This document shows, piece after piece, positions 18,764 to 28,081 of a stretch of DNA of 64,000 nt. The DNA is from UBA4132 sp037133675 (GTDB taxonomy: Bacteria; Pseudomonadota; Gammaproteobacteria; Methylococcales; Methylomonadaceae), in assembly GCA_037133675.1 (NCBI GenBank), contig JBAXNR010000008.1, positions 10,969-74,968 on the forward strand, in the 5' to 3' direction. Numbering within the stretch: the first letter of the stretch is position 1; the number at the start of each line of letters is the position of its first letter. The translations under genes were made by a program, and so were the position numbers. The notes under the pieces are model-generated. The model was not told the DNA's origin and did not search any database. It saw only the letters and a program-made list of their open reading frames with translations.

Positions 18764-19690
18764 CTAAGGCAAATGATCCAATTCCGCACCTTCTTTTACA
18801 GGCACGATTAAATCTGCCGCGCTAATACCTAGCATTAATGCGGCTGGGCTGGCAATAAAAATAGATGAATATGTACCAAATACCACGCCAAATAACATGG
18901 CAGTCGCGAAATTATGAATGGTTTCTCCGCCTAGAAAAAATACCGACACCAACACTAATGTCACAGTGATAGAAGTCATGATGGTTCGACTTAATGTGAT
19001 ATTGATGGCATTATTCATGATGTCTTCGGTAGACATTTTTCTTAAATTATGAAAATTTTCTCGAATACGGTCATAAACAACGATGGTGTCATTGAGTGAA
19101 TAGCCAATTAGCGTGAGGATTGCGGCAAGTACCGTTAAATCAAATTCCAGTTGAAATATCGAGAATACGCCTAATGTAACGATTACGTCATGAAAAGTCG
19201 CAATGATTGCACCCACTGAGAATTTCCATTCAAACCGCCACGCGATATAAATCAAAATACCGAAAGTGGAATAGAGCAAAGCTAAAAAACCATCTTGTGC
19301 CAAGTCATCACCGACTTGCGGCCCGACAAATTCAATACGACGCACACTAGCGGGTTCTTTGGTGGTTTTATTAATCGCTTCAATAATTTTGGCACTGATG
19401 TCTTTATTTTGCATATCATCATGCGGTTTTAAGCGTATTAATACGTCTTTAGTTGTACCGAAATTCTGTACAGTTGCATCGCTGAAACCTGTTTCAGTTA
19501 AGGTTTTACGCAATTGATCTATATCAGCCGCTTGCTGATAGCCAACTTCAATTAATGTACCACCTGTAAAGTCGATACCCATATCCAAGCCGCGTGTTGC
19601 CAGTGAGATTATCGATACAAGCGATAAAATTCCAGAAAATATTAGGGCAATTTTGCGGTTGCCTATAAAGTTTATGTTTGTTGTTTTCAT
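18764..19690 (-). CDS. secF: Protein-export membrane protein SecF
   Basis: RND-type partner of SecD that uses the proton gradient to aid late steps of Sec export. The first periplasmic loop has the signature GIDFTGGTLIEVGY. There are six transmembrane helices, with the conserved IGYSLNDTIVVYDRIREN segment in the middle. Length 308 aa. It is separated from secD by a DUF29 gene, which is unusual because secD and secF are normally adjacent or fused. Confidence 0.96.
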   Translation of the reverse strand: MKTTNINFIGNRKIALIFSGILSLVSIISLATRGLDMGIDFTGGTLIEVGYQQAADIDQLRKTLTETGFSDATVQNFGTTKDVLIRLKPHDDMQNKDISAKIIEAINKTTKEPASVRRIEFVGPQVGDDLAQDGFLALLYSTFGILIYIAWRFEWKFSVGAIIATFHDVIVTLGVFSIFQLEFDLTVLAAILTLIGYSLNDTIVVYDRIRENFHNLRKMSTEDIMNNAINITLSRTIMTSITVTLVLVSVFFLGGETIHNFATAMLFGVVFGTYSSIFIASPAALMLGISAADLIVPVKEGAELDHLP

Positions 19691-19715
19691 GTTTTGTAAT
19701 TATGTCTATGAAAGT

Positions 19716-20162
19716 CTAATCAGGGTAAAATTCGTTATCCAGAATTTGTGCTAGTGTCCACGAACAAGTAATAGGAAAAACGCTTTTATCTAAATCTGTT
19801 TCTTTTGCCGCCAAGGTTCGCGCTTTGCTGTAAGCTCGATTAATCAACTCGTTAAGCTGCGGTTTTAGGCTAGGATTATCATCTAAAACATCGAAACAAT
19901 TATCCCGTTGCCCTTCAATGGTTAGCTGCCAACTTTTGCTCCGTCGTCCCGATTGATAATGCCATTTTAATAAATGCACTAATAATACCGTCAGCCGACT
20001 ATCTAATTCGCGTTTTTCACTTCTACCCATCGTTTCTATTTCTTCAAGCAAATTGATTAAATCCAATTCATGCAATCGCCCTGCTTTTAGCAGGGCTGCT
20101 TGTTCTTGTGTCCAAGCGTAAAAATCTTTTTGATAGTCGCTCATGGTATACACCGTTTGCAA
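19716..20162 (-). CDS. DUF29 family protein inserted between secD and secF
   Basis: Small protein of the DUF29 family, common in cyanobacteria and in Beggiatoa- and methanotroph-type gammaproteobacteria; function unknown. The recognisable pattern is YQKDFYAWTQEQAALLKAGR, then LDLINLLEEIETMGRSEKREL, HLLKWHYQ and SWQLTIEGQR. The start could be the second Met (residue 7). It begins 3 bases after the secD stop (20166) and ends 25 bases before secF, so it must be co-transcribed with the secD-secF pair. DUF29 genes usually occur as dispersed singletons, so a role in export is not implied. Confidence 0.85.
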   Translation of the reverse strand: MQTVYTMSDYQKDFYAWTQEQAALLKAGRLHELDLINLLEEIETMGRSEKRELDSRLTVLLVHLLKWHYQSGRRSKSWQLTIEGQRDNCFDVLDDNPSLKPQLNELINRAYSKARTLAAKETDLDKSVFPITCSWTLAQILDNEFYPD

Positions 20163-20165
20163 GAA

Positions 20166-22016
20166 TTAAATGGACAGCTTGTCAACGCGCCGATTACCAT
20201 AAATCCAGTTAATTACCATTCTTGTACCCGTAATTGCGGTGAACATGGAAGATAAAATACCGATAATCAACGTTACCGCAAAACCTTTGATAGTGCCTGT
20301 ACCGAAAGCAAATAACACGACTGCAACGACAAAGTTAGTAAAATGGGAGTCCAGAATAGTGGCAAAGGCTTTGTCATAACCGATGAAAATAGCGGTTTGT
20401 GGGGTGTTGCCATTTTTGAGTTCTTCTTTGACACGCTCAAAAATTAATACGTTCGCATCCACTGACATACCGACTGTGAGAATAATCCCTGCGATACCTG
20501 GCAAAGTCAGGGTTGCTTGTAGCATGGATAAAATTGCCACCACGATAACCACGTTAAACGCTAGAGCCACGTTAGCAATGATGCCGAATAGACGGTAATA
20601 CACTGCCATTAATAGAACAACCAAGGCAAAACCAACTTGAAACGATAATATACCTTTGTCGATATTGTCCTGACCTAAGCTAGGTCCAACGGTGCGTTCT
20701 TCAACCATATCCACAGGGGCGGCTAACGCGCCAGCTCTTAGTAATAAAGCTAGATTACGCGCTTCTTGTGGACTGTCTAAACCTGTGGTTTGAAAACGTT
20801 TACTGAATACGCCTTGAATAGTTGCCACGTTGATAATTTTTTCAACTTTTTCTTTGTGACGGACTTTTTCACCATTGACAACTTTAGTTTCATTTTTATA
20901 TTCAATGAATACCACAGCCATAGGTTTACCGACGCTGACTTTAGTCAAATTGCCCATTTTAGTTGCGCCAATACCATTTAGGGTCACGCTAACTGCGGGT
21001 CTACCGTTATCATCAACATTAGAAGCCGCATCGACAATTTGATCGCCTGTCACAATCACTCGTCTATCTAACAGATGAGGTGTGCCATTTTTTTCATAAT
21101 ACAAACGACTACCGACAGGAATATGACCATCAATAGCTTGTTGTACATCATGTTCCATATCGACTAAGCGATATTCCAAGGTTGCAGTTGTCCCTAAAAT
21201 TTCTTTAGCGCGGGTAGTGTCTTGCACACCTGGCAATTGAATCACAATGCGATTTTCACCTTGTTGTTGAATCACAGGTTCAGCAACCCCTAATTCATTG
21301 ACTCGGTTACGCAGAGTTGTCATGTTTTGCGCGACAGCAAATTTTTTAATTTCTTTGACTTCCAAATCCGATATTTTTAACCAGATTTGTTCACTCGCTG
21401 GTGGCTCGGTAATATCCAAGACCCGAAAATCTTTCTTTACTACTTTCAAAACGTCCGCTTTTTCTTCGGCAGTTTTCATAATGACTTTAATATAGCCATT
21501 GTCTTTAGCGACTGATTGATAATGCACTTTCTCGGCTCTTAATGCCAAGCGTACATCGTCCACATAACGTTCTTCCGCTTGTTTAACAGCCGCATCCATG
21601 TCCACTTCAAGCAAAAAATGTACACCACCGCGTAAGTCCAAACCTAAATACATGGCATCTGCGCCTAAAGCGCGTAACCAACTAGGCGTAGTGGGAGCAA
21701 GATTTAATGCCACAGTGTAATTATCGCCTAGGTTTTCTCTAAGCGAATCAGCAACTTTCATTTGCTCATCGGTATTAGTAAACCGCGCTAACACTTGGCT
21801 ATTGTTAAACTCAAACGCTTTTGGGGTAACACCTGCGGTTTTAATAGCCGCTTCAATTTGTTTGGCTTGTTCATCGGTTAATTTCGCAGACGCATTCGCC
21901 GATGAGACTTGTACCGAAGGATCATCGCCGTATAAATTCGGCAACGCATAAATAAGGGAGATTAGAAAAATAGTCAGAACTAGAATATTTTTCCAAAGTG
22001 GGAAATGATTTTGCAT
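20166..22016 (-). CDS. secD: Protein-export membrane protein SecD
   Basis: Larger subunit of the SecDF export motor, 616 aa (E. coli 615). The first transmembrane helix is at residues 10-28. The P1 head starts with LGLDLRGGVHFLLEVD. The motif IQLPGVQDTTRAKEILG and the C-terminal GMSVDANVLIFERVKEEL are family signatures. The last five helices form the RND-like core. yajC lies 53 bases upstream, the standard order. Confidence 0.97.
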   Translation of the reverse strand: MQNHFPLWKNILVLTIFLISLIYALPNLYGDDPSVQVSSANASAKLTDEQAKQIEAAIKTAGVTPKAFEFNNSQVLARFTNTDEQMKVADSLRENLGDNYTVALNLAPTTPSWLRALGADAMYLGLDLRGGVHFLLEVDMDAAVKQAEERYVDDVRLALRAEKVHYQSVAKDNGYIKVIMKTAEEKADVLKVVKKDFRVLDITEPPASEQIWLKISDLEVKEIKKFAVAQNMTTLRNRVNELGVAEPVIQQQGENRIVIQLPGVQDTTRAKEILGTTATLEYRLVDMEHDVQQAIDGHIPVGSRLYYEKNGTPHLLDRRVIVTGDQIVDAASNVDDNGRPAVSVTLNGIGATKMGNLTKVSVGKPMAVVFIEYKNETKVVNGEKVRHKEKVEKIINVATIQGVFSKRFQTTGLDSPQEARNLALLLRAGALAAPVDMVEERTVGPSLGQDNIDKGILSFQVGFALVVLLMAVYYRLFGIIANVALAFNVVIVVAILSMLQATLTLPGIAGIILTVGMSVDANVLIFERVKEELKNGNTPQTAIFIGYDKAFATILDSHFTNFVVAVVLFAFGTGTIKGFAVTLIIGILSSMFTAITGTRMVINWIYGNRRVDKLSI

Positions 22017-22069
22017 TATGTTATTCCAAGAATTAAATCACGCCTTTACAGTAACATGGCGTTATCACA

Positions 22070-22426
22070 TTAAACTTTATTAACAGCTACTTTTTTAGTA
22101 ATCGCTTTATAAGTTCCTTTCGGCATCATGGTTTCGATGCTTTGGCGTTGAACTTGAATAAAGGTATTATCACAAATTTCAATTTTGACAAAATTATCAT
22201 CCATATCAATGACTTTACCCAAAATTCCGCCAGAAGTAACGACTTCCGCGCCTTTAACAATAGCGGAAATCATGTCCTTTTTTTCTTTGGCGCGTTTAGA
22301 TTGTGGACGTAAAAATAAAAAGTAGAAAAACGCCAGTACGCCTACTGGAAACAACATCCCTTCTAATCCAGGGGTTTGAGCGGCAGGTGCAGCAGCGGCT
22401 ACTGCGTCAGAGATAAAGAAACTCAT
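22070..22426 (-). CDS. yajC: Preprotein translocase accessory subunit YajC
   Basis: Single-pass membrane protein associated with SecDF, 118 aa. The helix is at about residues 24-42 (MLFPVGVLAFFYFLFLRPQ), followed by SKRAKEKKDMISAIVKGAEV and TSGGILGKV, the family core. First gene of the yajC-secD-(DUF29)-secF operon. The usual upstream neighbour tgt is not adjacent here but lies at 26471-27580. Confidence 0.95.
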   Translation of the reverse strand: MSFFISDAVAAAAPAAQTPGLEGMLFPVGVLAFFYFLFLRPQSKRAKEKKDMISAIVKGAEVVTSGGILGKVIDMDDNFVKIEICDNTFIQVQRQSIETMMPKGTYKAITKKVAVNKV

Positions 22427-22534
22427 AGTAATCCTCAGTGTTTTGTTATAGTTATCAAAAATCGCGCCATTATGCCACAGTCAACACGGCTTTACCCACC
22501 GTTAAGTTAATCTGCGCTTGGATAAGCAGCGTTT

Positions 22535-23491
22535 TTATTCATCATGAATGCCTACACTGCTTTTGATAAGATAATGTGGTCTACCTTTCACTTCATCGTA
22601 AATTTTAGCAATATATTCGCCGATGATGCCTAGGCTAATCATCACAAAACTGCCAATTAACAACAGGCAGATAATAATAGTGGTATAACCTGAAACAGTT
22701 TGATGATTGATCAACGACCAAATAGCTTCGCTAGCGACGGAAAAGCCCAATATCAAGGTCAGAAAACCTAACAATGTGATAATGTGCAATGGAAAGCCAG
22801 TGAAAGAGGTTAAAGCGGTAATCGACAATTCTAATAACGCCCAAAACGACCATTTACTTTCATCGCCTTCACGATTAGCGACATCAAAATAAACATAGTC
22901 TTCATCGAATCCTATCCAACTGGTTAAGCCACGAAAAAACCGCTGTTTTTCAGATAATTGATGAGTAATGATGTCAACGATTTCCCTGTCCAATAATTTA
23001 AAATCAGACGAGTTTTTCACATTGATGCCGCCTAATCCTGATATAAGCTGATTAATCAGATAAGCGGCAGATTTTTTTGCTATCGAATCGTGTTTACGGC
23101 TACGTTTAACGGCATGAACAATTTTCGCACCCGCTCGCCATTTGGCGATCATTTCGGGAATAAAACTGGGCGGATGTTGAAGATCGGCATCTATGGTAAT
23201 AACTGCTTGACCTGTGGCGTAGTCCAGCCCTGCCAGCAAGGCGTTTTCTTTACCAAAATTACGACTGAATGCGATACCTTTGATTCGTGCATCATTTTGT
23301 GAAAGCGCGAGTATTTTTGCATAAGTTTGATCGGAACTACCGTCATCGACTACGATAATTTCCCACGCGCTACTCACGCAACTGGTTAAAATTTCTGCGA
23401 TTTTTTTAACGGCGACTTCTATGCCTTGACTTTCGTTATGCGCTGGAATAACTGCACTGATGATAGGTTTTGATTTATTAACTAGATTCAT
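22535..23491 (-). CDS. Polyprenyl-phosphate sugar glycosyltransferase (GT2, GtrB/ArnC-like)
   Basis: Membrane-bound family 2 glycosyltransferase of 318 aa. It likely moves a sugar from a nucleotide donor to undecaprenyl phosphate. The N-terminal catalytic domain contains AVIPAHNES, VVDDGSSDQT and IDADLQHPP (DXD-type metal site). Two C-terminal transmembrane helices follow (about residues 228-250 and 263-288). Last gene of a four-gene run with 4 bases between it and the YdjC gene. With the deacetylase and GT39 genes beside it, it resembles FlmF2 of Francisella or ArnC in role. The sugar is not predictable. Confidence 0.87.
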   Translation of the reverse strand: MNLVNKSKPIISAVIPAHNESQGIEVAVKKIAEILTSCVSSAWEIIVVDDGSSDQTYAKILALSQNDARIKGIAFSRNFGKENALLAGLDYATGQAVITIDADLQHPPSFIPEMIAKWRAGAKIVHAVKRSRKHDSIAKKSAAYLINQLISGLGGINVKNSSDFKLLDREIVDIITHQLSEKQRFFRGLTSWIGFDEDYVYFDVANREGDESKWSFWALLELSITALTSFTGFPLHIITLLGFLTLILGFSVASEAIWSLINHQTVSGYTTIIICLLLIGSFVMISLGIIGEYIAKIYDEVKGRPHYLIKSSVGIHDE

Positions 23492-23495
23492 ATTT

Positions 23496-24323
23496 TTAAC
23501 AGGCTAAATGATGATAATGACTCAACTGAATATTGAATCGTTGATAGAGTTCTTGTAATTGCTGGCTTTGTAAGAGGGCTAACTCGCCTTCCCAATCGTG
23601 GTAAGCAATCAATTTAGGATCAGTAATTTCACTGGGATCAAATCGTCCAACATGACACATTAGCTCATAACTATTGCCCGCTTTAAGCGTGGCAAAAATC
23701 TGGCTTAAGGCGGCATAATCCAATTTTCCACTACTACTTAATCCTAAAAATAGTGGTGTTGGAGTTTTAATTCGGCGTTGATTAAGTGTTTGCATCGTTT
23801 GCATTAACGTATTACGAATTAAGCCCGCACCTGTGAACGGTTTAAGCCAATCGGCTTGCGGTAGCCGCACATGAGGAATGTTATAGGCTTTAGCTAATTC
23901 CAATACCAATGGAAACAACACAGGTAGTGCGTGGATATGTTCGTGGGAATTTAAAAACACCAATTTTTTAGACTGACAGGCTTCAATCTGAGCGCACCAT
24001 TCTTCACGCACTGTTTTAATAGGCAGCTTGCCTGTCACAATCATCAAACTCATCAAATAAGCGTTTGGAAACACACCATTCGAACGTGTCAACTTTTCAC
24101 GCATTACATCGGTCAACGGCTGATTAAAGGTTAAATTCAAATGCACGCCTAAATCTAAATCTGGAACTTCATTCAGCCAAGCTAGCTGCTCGTTTAACGC
24201 AGGATGATTTGCCAAAATGCCCGTGGCGGTTAATGTGTTCGCTTTTGCTGCGTCCACGATACCTCGACTGACACAAGGAAAGTAGCCGTAATCATCGGCA
24301 TTTACAATCAGTTGAATCGTCAT
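23496..24323 (-). CDS. YdjC/ChbG family carbohydrate deacetylase
   Basis: Metal-dependent deacetylase of the YdjC family, 275 aa. Metal and catalytic residues are seen in VNADDYGYFP (Asp10, Asp11 at the start), GVHLNLTFNQP and NSHEHIHALP. Known members act on chitooligosaccharides (ChbG), hopanoid precursors (HpnK) or undecaprenyl-phosphate-linked N-acetylgalactosamine (NaxD). The setting, with a 4-base overlap to GtrA and 4-base gap to GT2, favours the NaxD-type role: removing acetyl from a lipid-linked amino sugar before transfer. That is inference from context. Confidence 0.85.
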   Translation of the reverse strand: MTIQLIVNADDYGYFPCVSRGIVDAAKANTLTATGILANHPALNEQLAWLNEVPDLDLGVHLNLTFNQPLTDVMREKLTRSNGVFPNAYLMSLMIVTGKLPIKTVREEWCAQIEACQSKKLVFLNSHEHIHALPVLFPLVLELAKAYNIPHVRLPQADWLKPFTGAGLIRNTLMQTMQTLNQRRIKTPTPLFLGLSSSGKLDYAALSQIFATLKAGNSYELMCHVGRFDPSEITDPKLIAYHDWEGELALLQSQQLQELYQRFNIQLSHYHHLAC

Positions 24324-24694
24324 GCGATTTTCACTCTAAACGTCCACAGGCTATTGCCTAAAAAATTCCACACTAGCACAATCAAAGTGGTGATAACCTG
24401 TGCGTACAGATAATAAAAGTGCGGGGTTAATACTGTCATTAAGCCAAAATTCAAACTAAAACCAATGCCCGCAATCACGGCAAATTTTGGAAAGGCTTTC
24501 CAGTGCGACTGCTGACTTCTAAAAGTCAAAATATAATTGAGTAAATAATTAACGCACATTCCAGCAATTGCACCACAAGCCGACGCAGTCACAGGATCAA
24601 GGTGATAGCTTTCAACCAACTGATACAGCACCAAATAATGTGCCGCTGTGCCAACCACGCCCACTGAGGCGAATACGATAAATTTAATCAGCAT
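24320..24694 (-). CDS. GtrA family membrane protein
   Basis: Small protein of four transmembrane helices (124 aa), GtrA/DPMS family, thought to flip polyprenyl-linked sugars across the inner membrane. Features are the early FIVFASVGVVGTAAHYLVLY helix, the NYLLNYILTFRSQ family signature and the C-terminal WNFLGNSLWTFR. It overlaps the upstream GT39 gene by 11 bases and the downstream YdjC gene by 4, so the four genes are one transcription unit. Confidence 0.85.
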   Translation of the reverse strand: MLIKFIVFASVGVVGTAAHYLVLYQLVESYHLDPVTASACGAIAGMCVNYLLNYILTFRSQQSHWKAFPKFAVIAGIGFSLNFGLMTVLTPHFYYLYAQVITTLIVLVWNFLGNSLWTFRVKIA

Positions 24695-26240
24695 GGGCGG
24701 TCAATCGACAAGGTGCTGCGTTAGGTTCGGGTGATAAAATTGCCCACGCATAATCCATTATTTTGCCGTGTGGTGCATAGCCCCAACTCAAGGTAAATGC
24801 ACCAGTTGCACTGGCTTGTTTAAATAAATCTGCATAAGTAGGCGTGGCTTTATCAGCAATAGAGGTCAATACCAACGCGCCACACGCTGCCACATCTTGG
24901 CGATTAACCCAAGGTGAGGTAATGTCCTCATTATCAATTAACACTATCGGTTCAGGGCGTGTATGCAGCAACACATTACCGCCCAGCCAATTGTCAGCAA
25001 TCACAATAGTCAATGGCTGTTGCTGATGTTCGTGCCATATTACCGACACAGTATCTGCCAGTTGTTGGCTTGGATAATTAGTTCGCGCACTGCGCCCTGT
25101 CATAGCGGGATAAATGACCGCCCCGCCAAAGAAAATCAGCAAAATCACAAGCTGTATACCCCAAACCAAACGGCTGGTATTTTTTAATAGTTGGGCTTCA
25201 TCATATTGACGAAAAAGATAATGTACCAACAAAATACCCGCAGGCAAGAAAAATGCCGCAACCCAGTTACTGTTCAACGCATTACCATTAAAAAACATCG
25301 GCACGGTCGCTAAAGCAAGCGGGAAAAACAACATGGCTAACAAAAAACGGCGGTCATGCTCAACTTGTGTGGTAGTTTCGACAAACGTTGTAACAACAGA
25401 ACGACGACTTAGTTTCGCCAACAACCAAACTGCCAGCAATGTGTACCACCACCGAATAATTAAATTAGCGAGAAAATCACCGAACAGTTTTAATCGTCCC
25501 TCTGATGCAGTTAATTGATGATCTAAATACCGAAACGGTAGCCAATTATGTTCCACTAACCAAATAATATTAGGGGAAAACACCACGAAGAACACTGCAA
25601 CACTGAGACATAAACCACGAATTACCAACGGGTTTTTCCAGTGTTGTTGCCAGATGACATAAATGAAAAAACTAGCCAATACCAAAATCGCGCTGTATTT
25701 AGTGAGCATCGCCAAACCACCCGCAAGCCCTAATAATATCCACATTGACCACCGTTCTGGACGGCGAATTGCGCAGTAAAAATAATATAACAGTGCAGCA
25801 GTAAATGGAAAAGACACGGTATTGTGATTAAAAATTACCGCTCTGAAACTGTAATAACCAATCAACGAGGTAATCAGTACAGCAGCAATGGCTAACTGGC
25901 GCGGCAATATTTGCTTTGCCAATAGCCACACATAAATCAACGCCACCACATCACAACCCTGTGCGGCAAATGCCATGAGTCCGTTAGAAGGTCCGCCGAA
26001 TAAGTGACTTAGTATATACATTATTAAAGACGGCAACGGTGGATGCTTGTAATATCCCCATTGCCACGTCCGTGACCAAATGACCTGTTCAACATCGTCT
26101 AAATTCATAGATGACGGCAGCCATGCCATGAATAATGTCCATGCTGCTAAATAAACAGCAAAGAAAATAAATAAATTCCTCTCATCCCGATGGAAATCTT
26201 CCAGCACAGATGCTCTTAAAATAAAACGTACGGTTTTCAT
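24684..26240 (-). CDS. Family 39 glycosyltransferase (ArnT/PMT-like)
   Basis: Integral membrane GT-C type glycosyltransferase of 518 aa. About ten to twelve transmembrane helices are visible. The first periplasmic loop contains NLDDVEQVIWSRTWQWGYYK followed by HPPLPSL, with the acidic catalytic pair (DD) typical of ArnT/PMT and the conserved HPPL. It should transfer a sugar from a polyprenyl carrier to lipid A or another surface acceptor on the periplasmic side. First gene of the sugar cassette. The 230 AT-rich bases upstream (26241-26470) separate it from the tgt stop. Confidence 0.85.
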   Translation of the reverse strand: MKTVRFILRASVLEDFHRDERNLFIFFAVYLAAWTLFMAWLPSSMNLDDVEQVIWSRTWQWGYYKHPPLPSLIMYILSHLFGGPSNGLMAFAAQGCDVVALIYVWLLAKQILPRQLAIAAVLITSLIGYYSFRAVIFNHNTVSFPFTAALLYYFYCAIRRPERWSMWILLGLAGGLAMLTKYSAILVLASFFIYVIWQQHWKNPLVIRGLCLSVAVFFVVFSPNIIWLVEHNWLPFRYLDHQLTASEGRLKLFGDFLANLIIRWWYTLLAVWLLAKLSRRSVVTTFVETTTQVEHDRRFLLAMLFFPLALATVPMFFNGNALNSNWVAAFFLPAGILLVHYLFRQYDEAQLLKNTSRLVWGIQLVILLIFFGGAVIYPAMTGRSARTNYPSQQLADTVSVIWHEHQQQPLTIVIADNWLGGNVLLHTRPEPIVLIDNEDITSPWVNRQDVAACGALVLTSIADKATPTYADLFKQASATGAFTLSWGYAPHGKIMDYAWAILSPEPNAAPCRLTAHAD

Positions 26241-26470
26241 AGTTACTTGTTTGAATTAATAGAATGAATTTCTACTGAAGAATATCAAAAGAGTCACTGA
26301 GTGACACCTCTCTATGGTTTGAATAACTGTTAACAGAAAAATATTTCACCAGCAAAAAATACGCCTAAAAATAAATATAAATAATTCAATATATTAGACT
26401 TATCGCCACAAAAAATGTGCTTTAAACGGTTGAAATAAACCTTTTTTCTGTGTGCAAAACAACCACGCTA

Positions 26471-27580
26471 TTATTTAACGCGCTCAACACCACGTTGTTG
26501 ATAAAACTGCTTAACAAAACTATCTAACCGCTGTTCGGCAATTGCATCGCGTAAACCTTGCATCAAATTCAAATAATAGTACAAATTATGAATGGTATTC
26601 AGCCGCGAGCCTAACATCTCTTTACACTTATCCAAATGACGTAAGTAAGCGCGGGAATAATTTTGGCAGGTATAACAGCCACAGTTGTCATCTAACGGAC
26701 GGGTATCAAACTCATACTGGGCATTGCGAATTTTCACCACGCCAAAAGTGGTGAACAAATGCCCATTGCGGGCATTACGCGTCGGCATCACACAATCAAA
26801 CATATCAATACCACGACACACCGCTTCCACTAAATCTTCAGGCGTACCCACACCCATTAAATAACGCGGCTTATCGCTAGGCATTTTTTGATGAATACCG
26901 TCCAAGGTTGCCATCATTTCTTCTTTCGGTTCACCAACTGACAGCCCGCCAATTGCATAACCATCAAAGCCAATATCCACCAAACCATCAATTGATTCTT
27001 GCCGCAAGTGTTCATACATACCACCTTGCACAATGCCAAACAACGCCGACGGATTATCGCCGTGTGCTATTTTGCTACGCATCGCCCAACGCAATGACAA
27101 ACGCATCGAATCAGCCGCTTCCTGAACTGTCGCAGGATACGGCGTACATTCATCAAAAATCATCACAATATCCGAACCTAGATCCCGCTGCACCTGCATG
27201 GATTCCTCAGGCCCCATAAAAATTTTACTGCCGTTAATCGGTGATTTAAAGGTCACGCCTTTTTCAGTAATTTTACGCAACGCCCCCAAGCTGAATACTT
27301 GAAAACCGCCAGAATCCGTCAGAATCGGTTTATCCCAGCGCATAAAATCATGCAAATCACCGTGCGCTTTAATCACAGCAGTCGTCGGGCGTAGCATCAA
27401 ATGAAAGGTATTGCCGAGAATAATCTGTGCGCCTATGCCGTGTAACTCATCGGGTGTTAATGCTTTCACCGTCCCATAAGTACCGACAGGCATAAAAATA
27501 GGCGTTTCAATCACGCCGCGTGCAAAGGTCAACCGCCCGCGCCGTGCGTGACCATCGGTATTGAGTAAATCAAATTTCAT
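26471..27580 (-). CDS. tgt: Queuine tRNA-ribosyltransferase
   Basis: Exchanges guanine-34 for preQ1 in tRNAs with GUN anticodons. Signature segments: GTYGTVKALTPDEL, ILTDSGGFQVFSLG (catalytic Asp of the TDSGGFQ motif), CVMPTRNARNGHLFT and the zinc site CGCYTCQNYSRAYLRHL. Length 369 aa (E. coli 375). It is not followed by yajC, unlike in many relatives. A roughly 170-base palindromic composite repeat lies directly upstream. Confidence 0.96.
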   Translation of the reverse strand: MKFDLLNTDGHARRGRLTFARGVIETPIFMPVGTYGTVKALTPDELHGIGAQIILGNTFHLMLRPTTAVIKAHGDLHDFMRWDKPILTDSGGFQVFSLGALRKITEKGVTFKSPINGSKIFMGPEESMQVQRDLGSDIVMIFDECTPYPATVQEAADSMRLSLRWAMRSKIAHGDNPSALFGIVQGGMYEHLRQESIDGLVDIGFDGYAIGGLSVGEPKEEMMATLDGIHQKMPSDKPRYLMGVGTPEDLVEAVCRGIDMFDCVMPTRNARNGHLFTTFGVVKIRNAQYEFDTRPLDDNCGCYTCQNYSRAYLRHLDKCKEMLGSRLNTIHNLYYYLNLMQGLRDAIAEQRLDSFVKQFYQQRGVERVK

Positions 27581-27600
27581 TGTCTGTAGAGTTCCTTAAT

Positions 27601-27768
27601 AATGTCCACGAAAGACACGAAAAAAGGGTGCGTGTTAAATCCGTGAATGACTGCCAGTCCTTTAAAGGACTGGCAGTCATGCGTAAATAGAGTTAATACA
27701 CCACCAAGAAAAAGACCTTTCAGGTTTTCAAAACCTGAAAGGTCTGAGTATCGTGTTTTTCGTGGCAA
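27601..27768. repeat. Composite element with two long perfect palindromes
   Basis: Between tgt and ftsB. A 34-base perfect palindrome occupies 27647-27680 (arm ATGACTGCCAGTCCTTT). A 33-base palindrome with 16-bp arms and a single central C occupies 27713-27745 (arm AGACCTTTCAGGTTTT). The pair is flanked by partly inverted CACGAAA-rich ends (CCACGAAAGACACGAAA and CGTGTTTTTCGTGG). An open frame runs through the block but consists of the repeats and looks non-coding. Confidence 0.8.
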
Positions 27769-28038
27769 CTATTCAATTACTTGAAAAAATGTCTCGTTTT
27801 CTTTAATCATCCCTAATTCATCTCGCGCCCGCTCTTCCAAGGCTTCCTGTCCTTTTCTTAAATCTAGCACTTCCGCATAAAGAGCTTCATTACGCAGTTT
27901 TTTTTCTTCGACTTGCGCTTTTAAATCATCAAGCCGTTGTTGATACGCTCTAATTTCAGTAATACTGCCATCGCCAAACCATAAGCGATATTGTAAATGC
28001 CCGATAAGAGCAATGAGGATAATAATGAGGATTTTCAT
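27769..28038 (-). CDS. ftsB: Cell division protein FtsB
   Basis: Small bitopic protein of the FtsQLB divisome subcomplex. One N-terminal transmembrane helix (residues 2-16), then YRLWFGDGSI, a family signature, then a leucine-zipper coiled coil (residues 30-72) and ELGMIKENETFFQVIE. Length 89 aa. In most gammaproteobacteria ftsB directly follows eno; here roughly 3.7 kb of accessory genes separate the two on the same strand. Confidence 0.93.
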   Translation of the reverse strand: MKILIIILIALIGHLQYRLWFGDGSITEIRAYQQRLDDLKAQVEEKKLRNEALYAEVLDLRKGQEALEERARDELGMIKENETFFQVIE

Positions 28039-28081
28039 AGTATTAGTGTTTTTACAGGGAATTCATTTAACAGGAAAAATA

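Noticed and set aside
27577..27768. 63-codon minus-strand frame between tgt and ftsB
   Set aside because: It consists of two perfect palindromes and their flanks; no family resemblance and no ribosome site.
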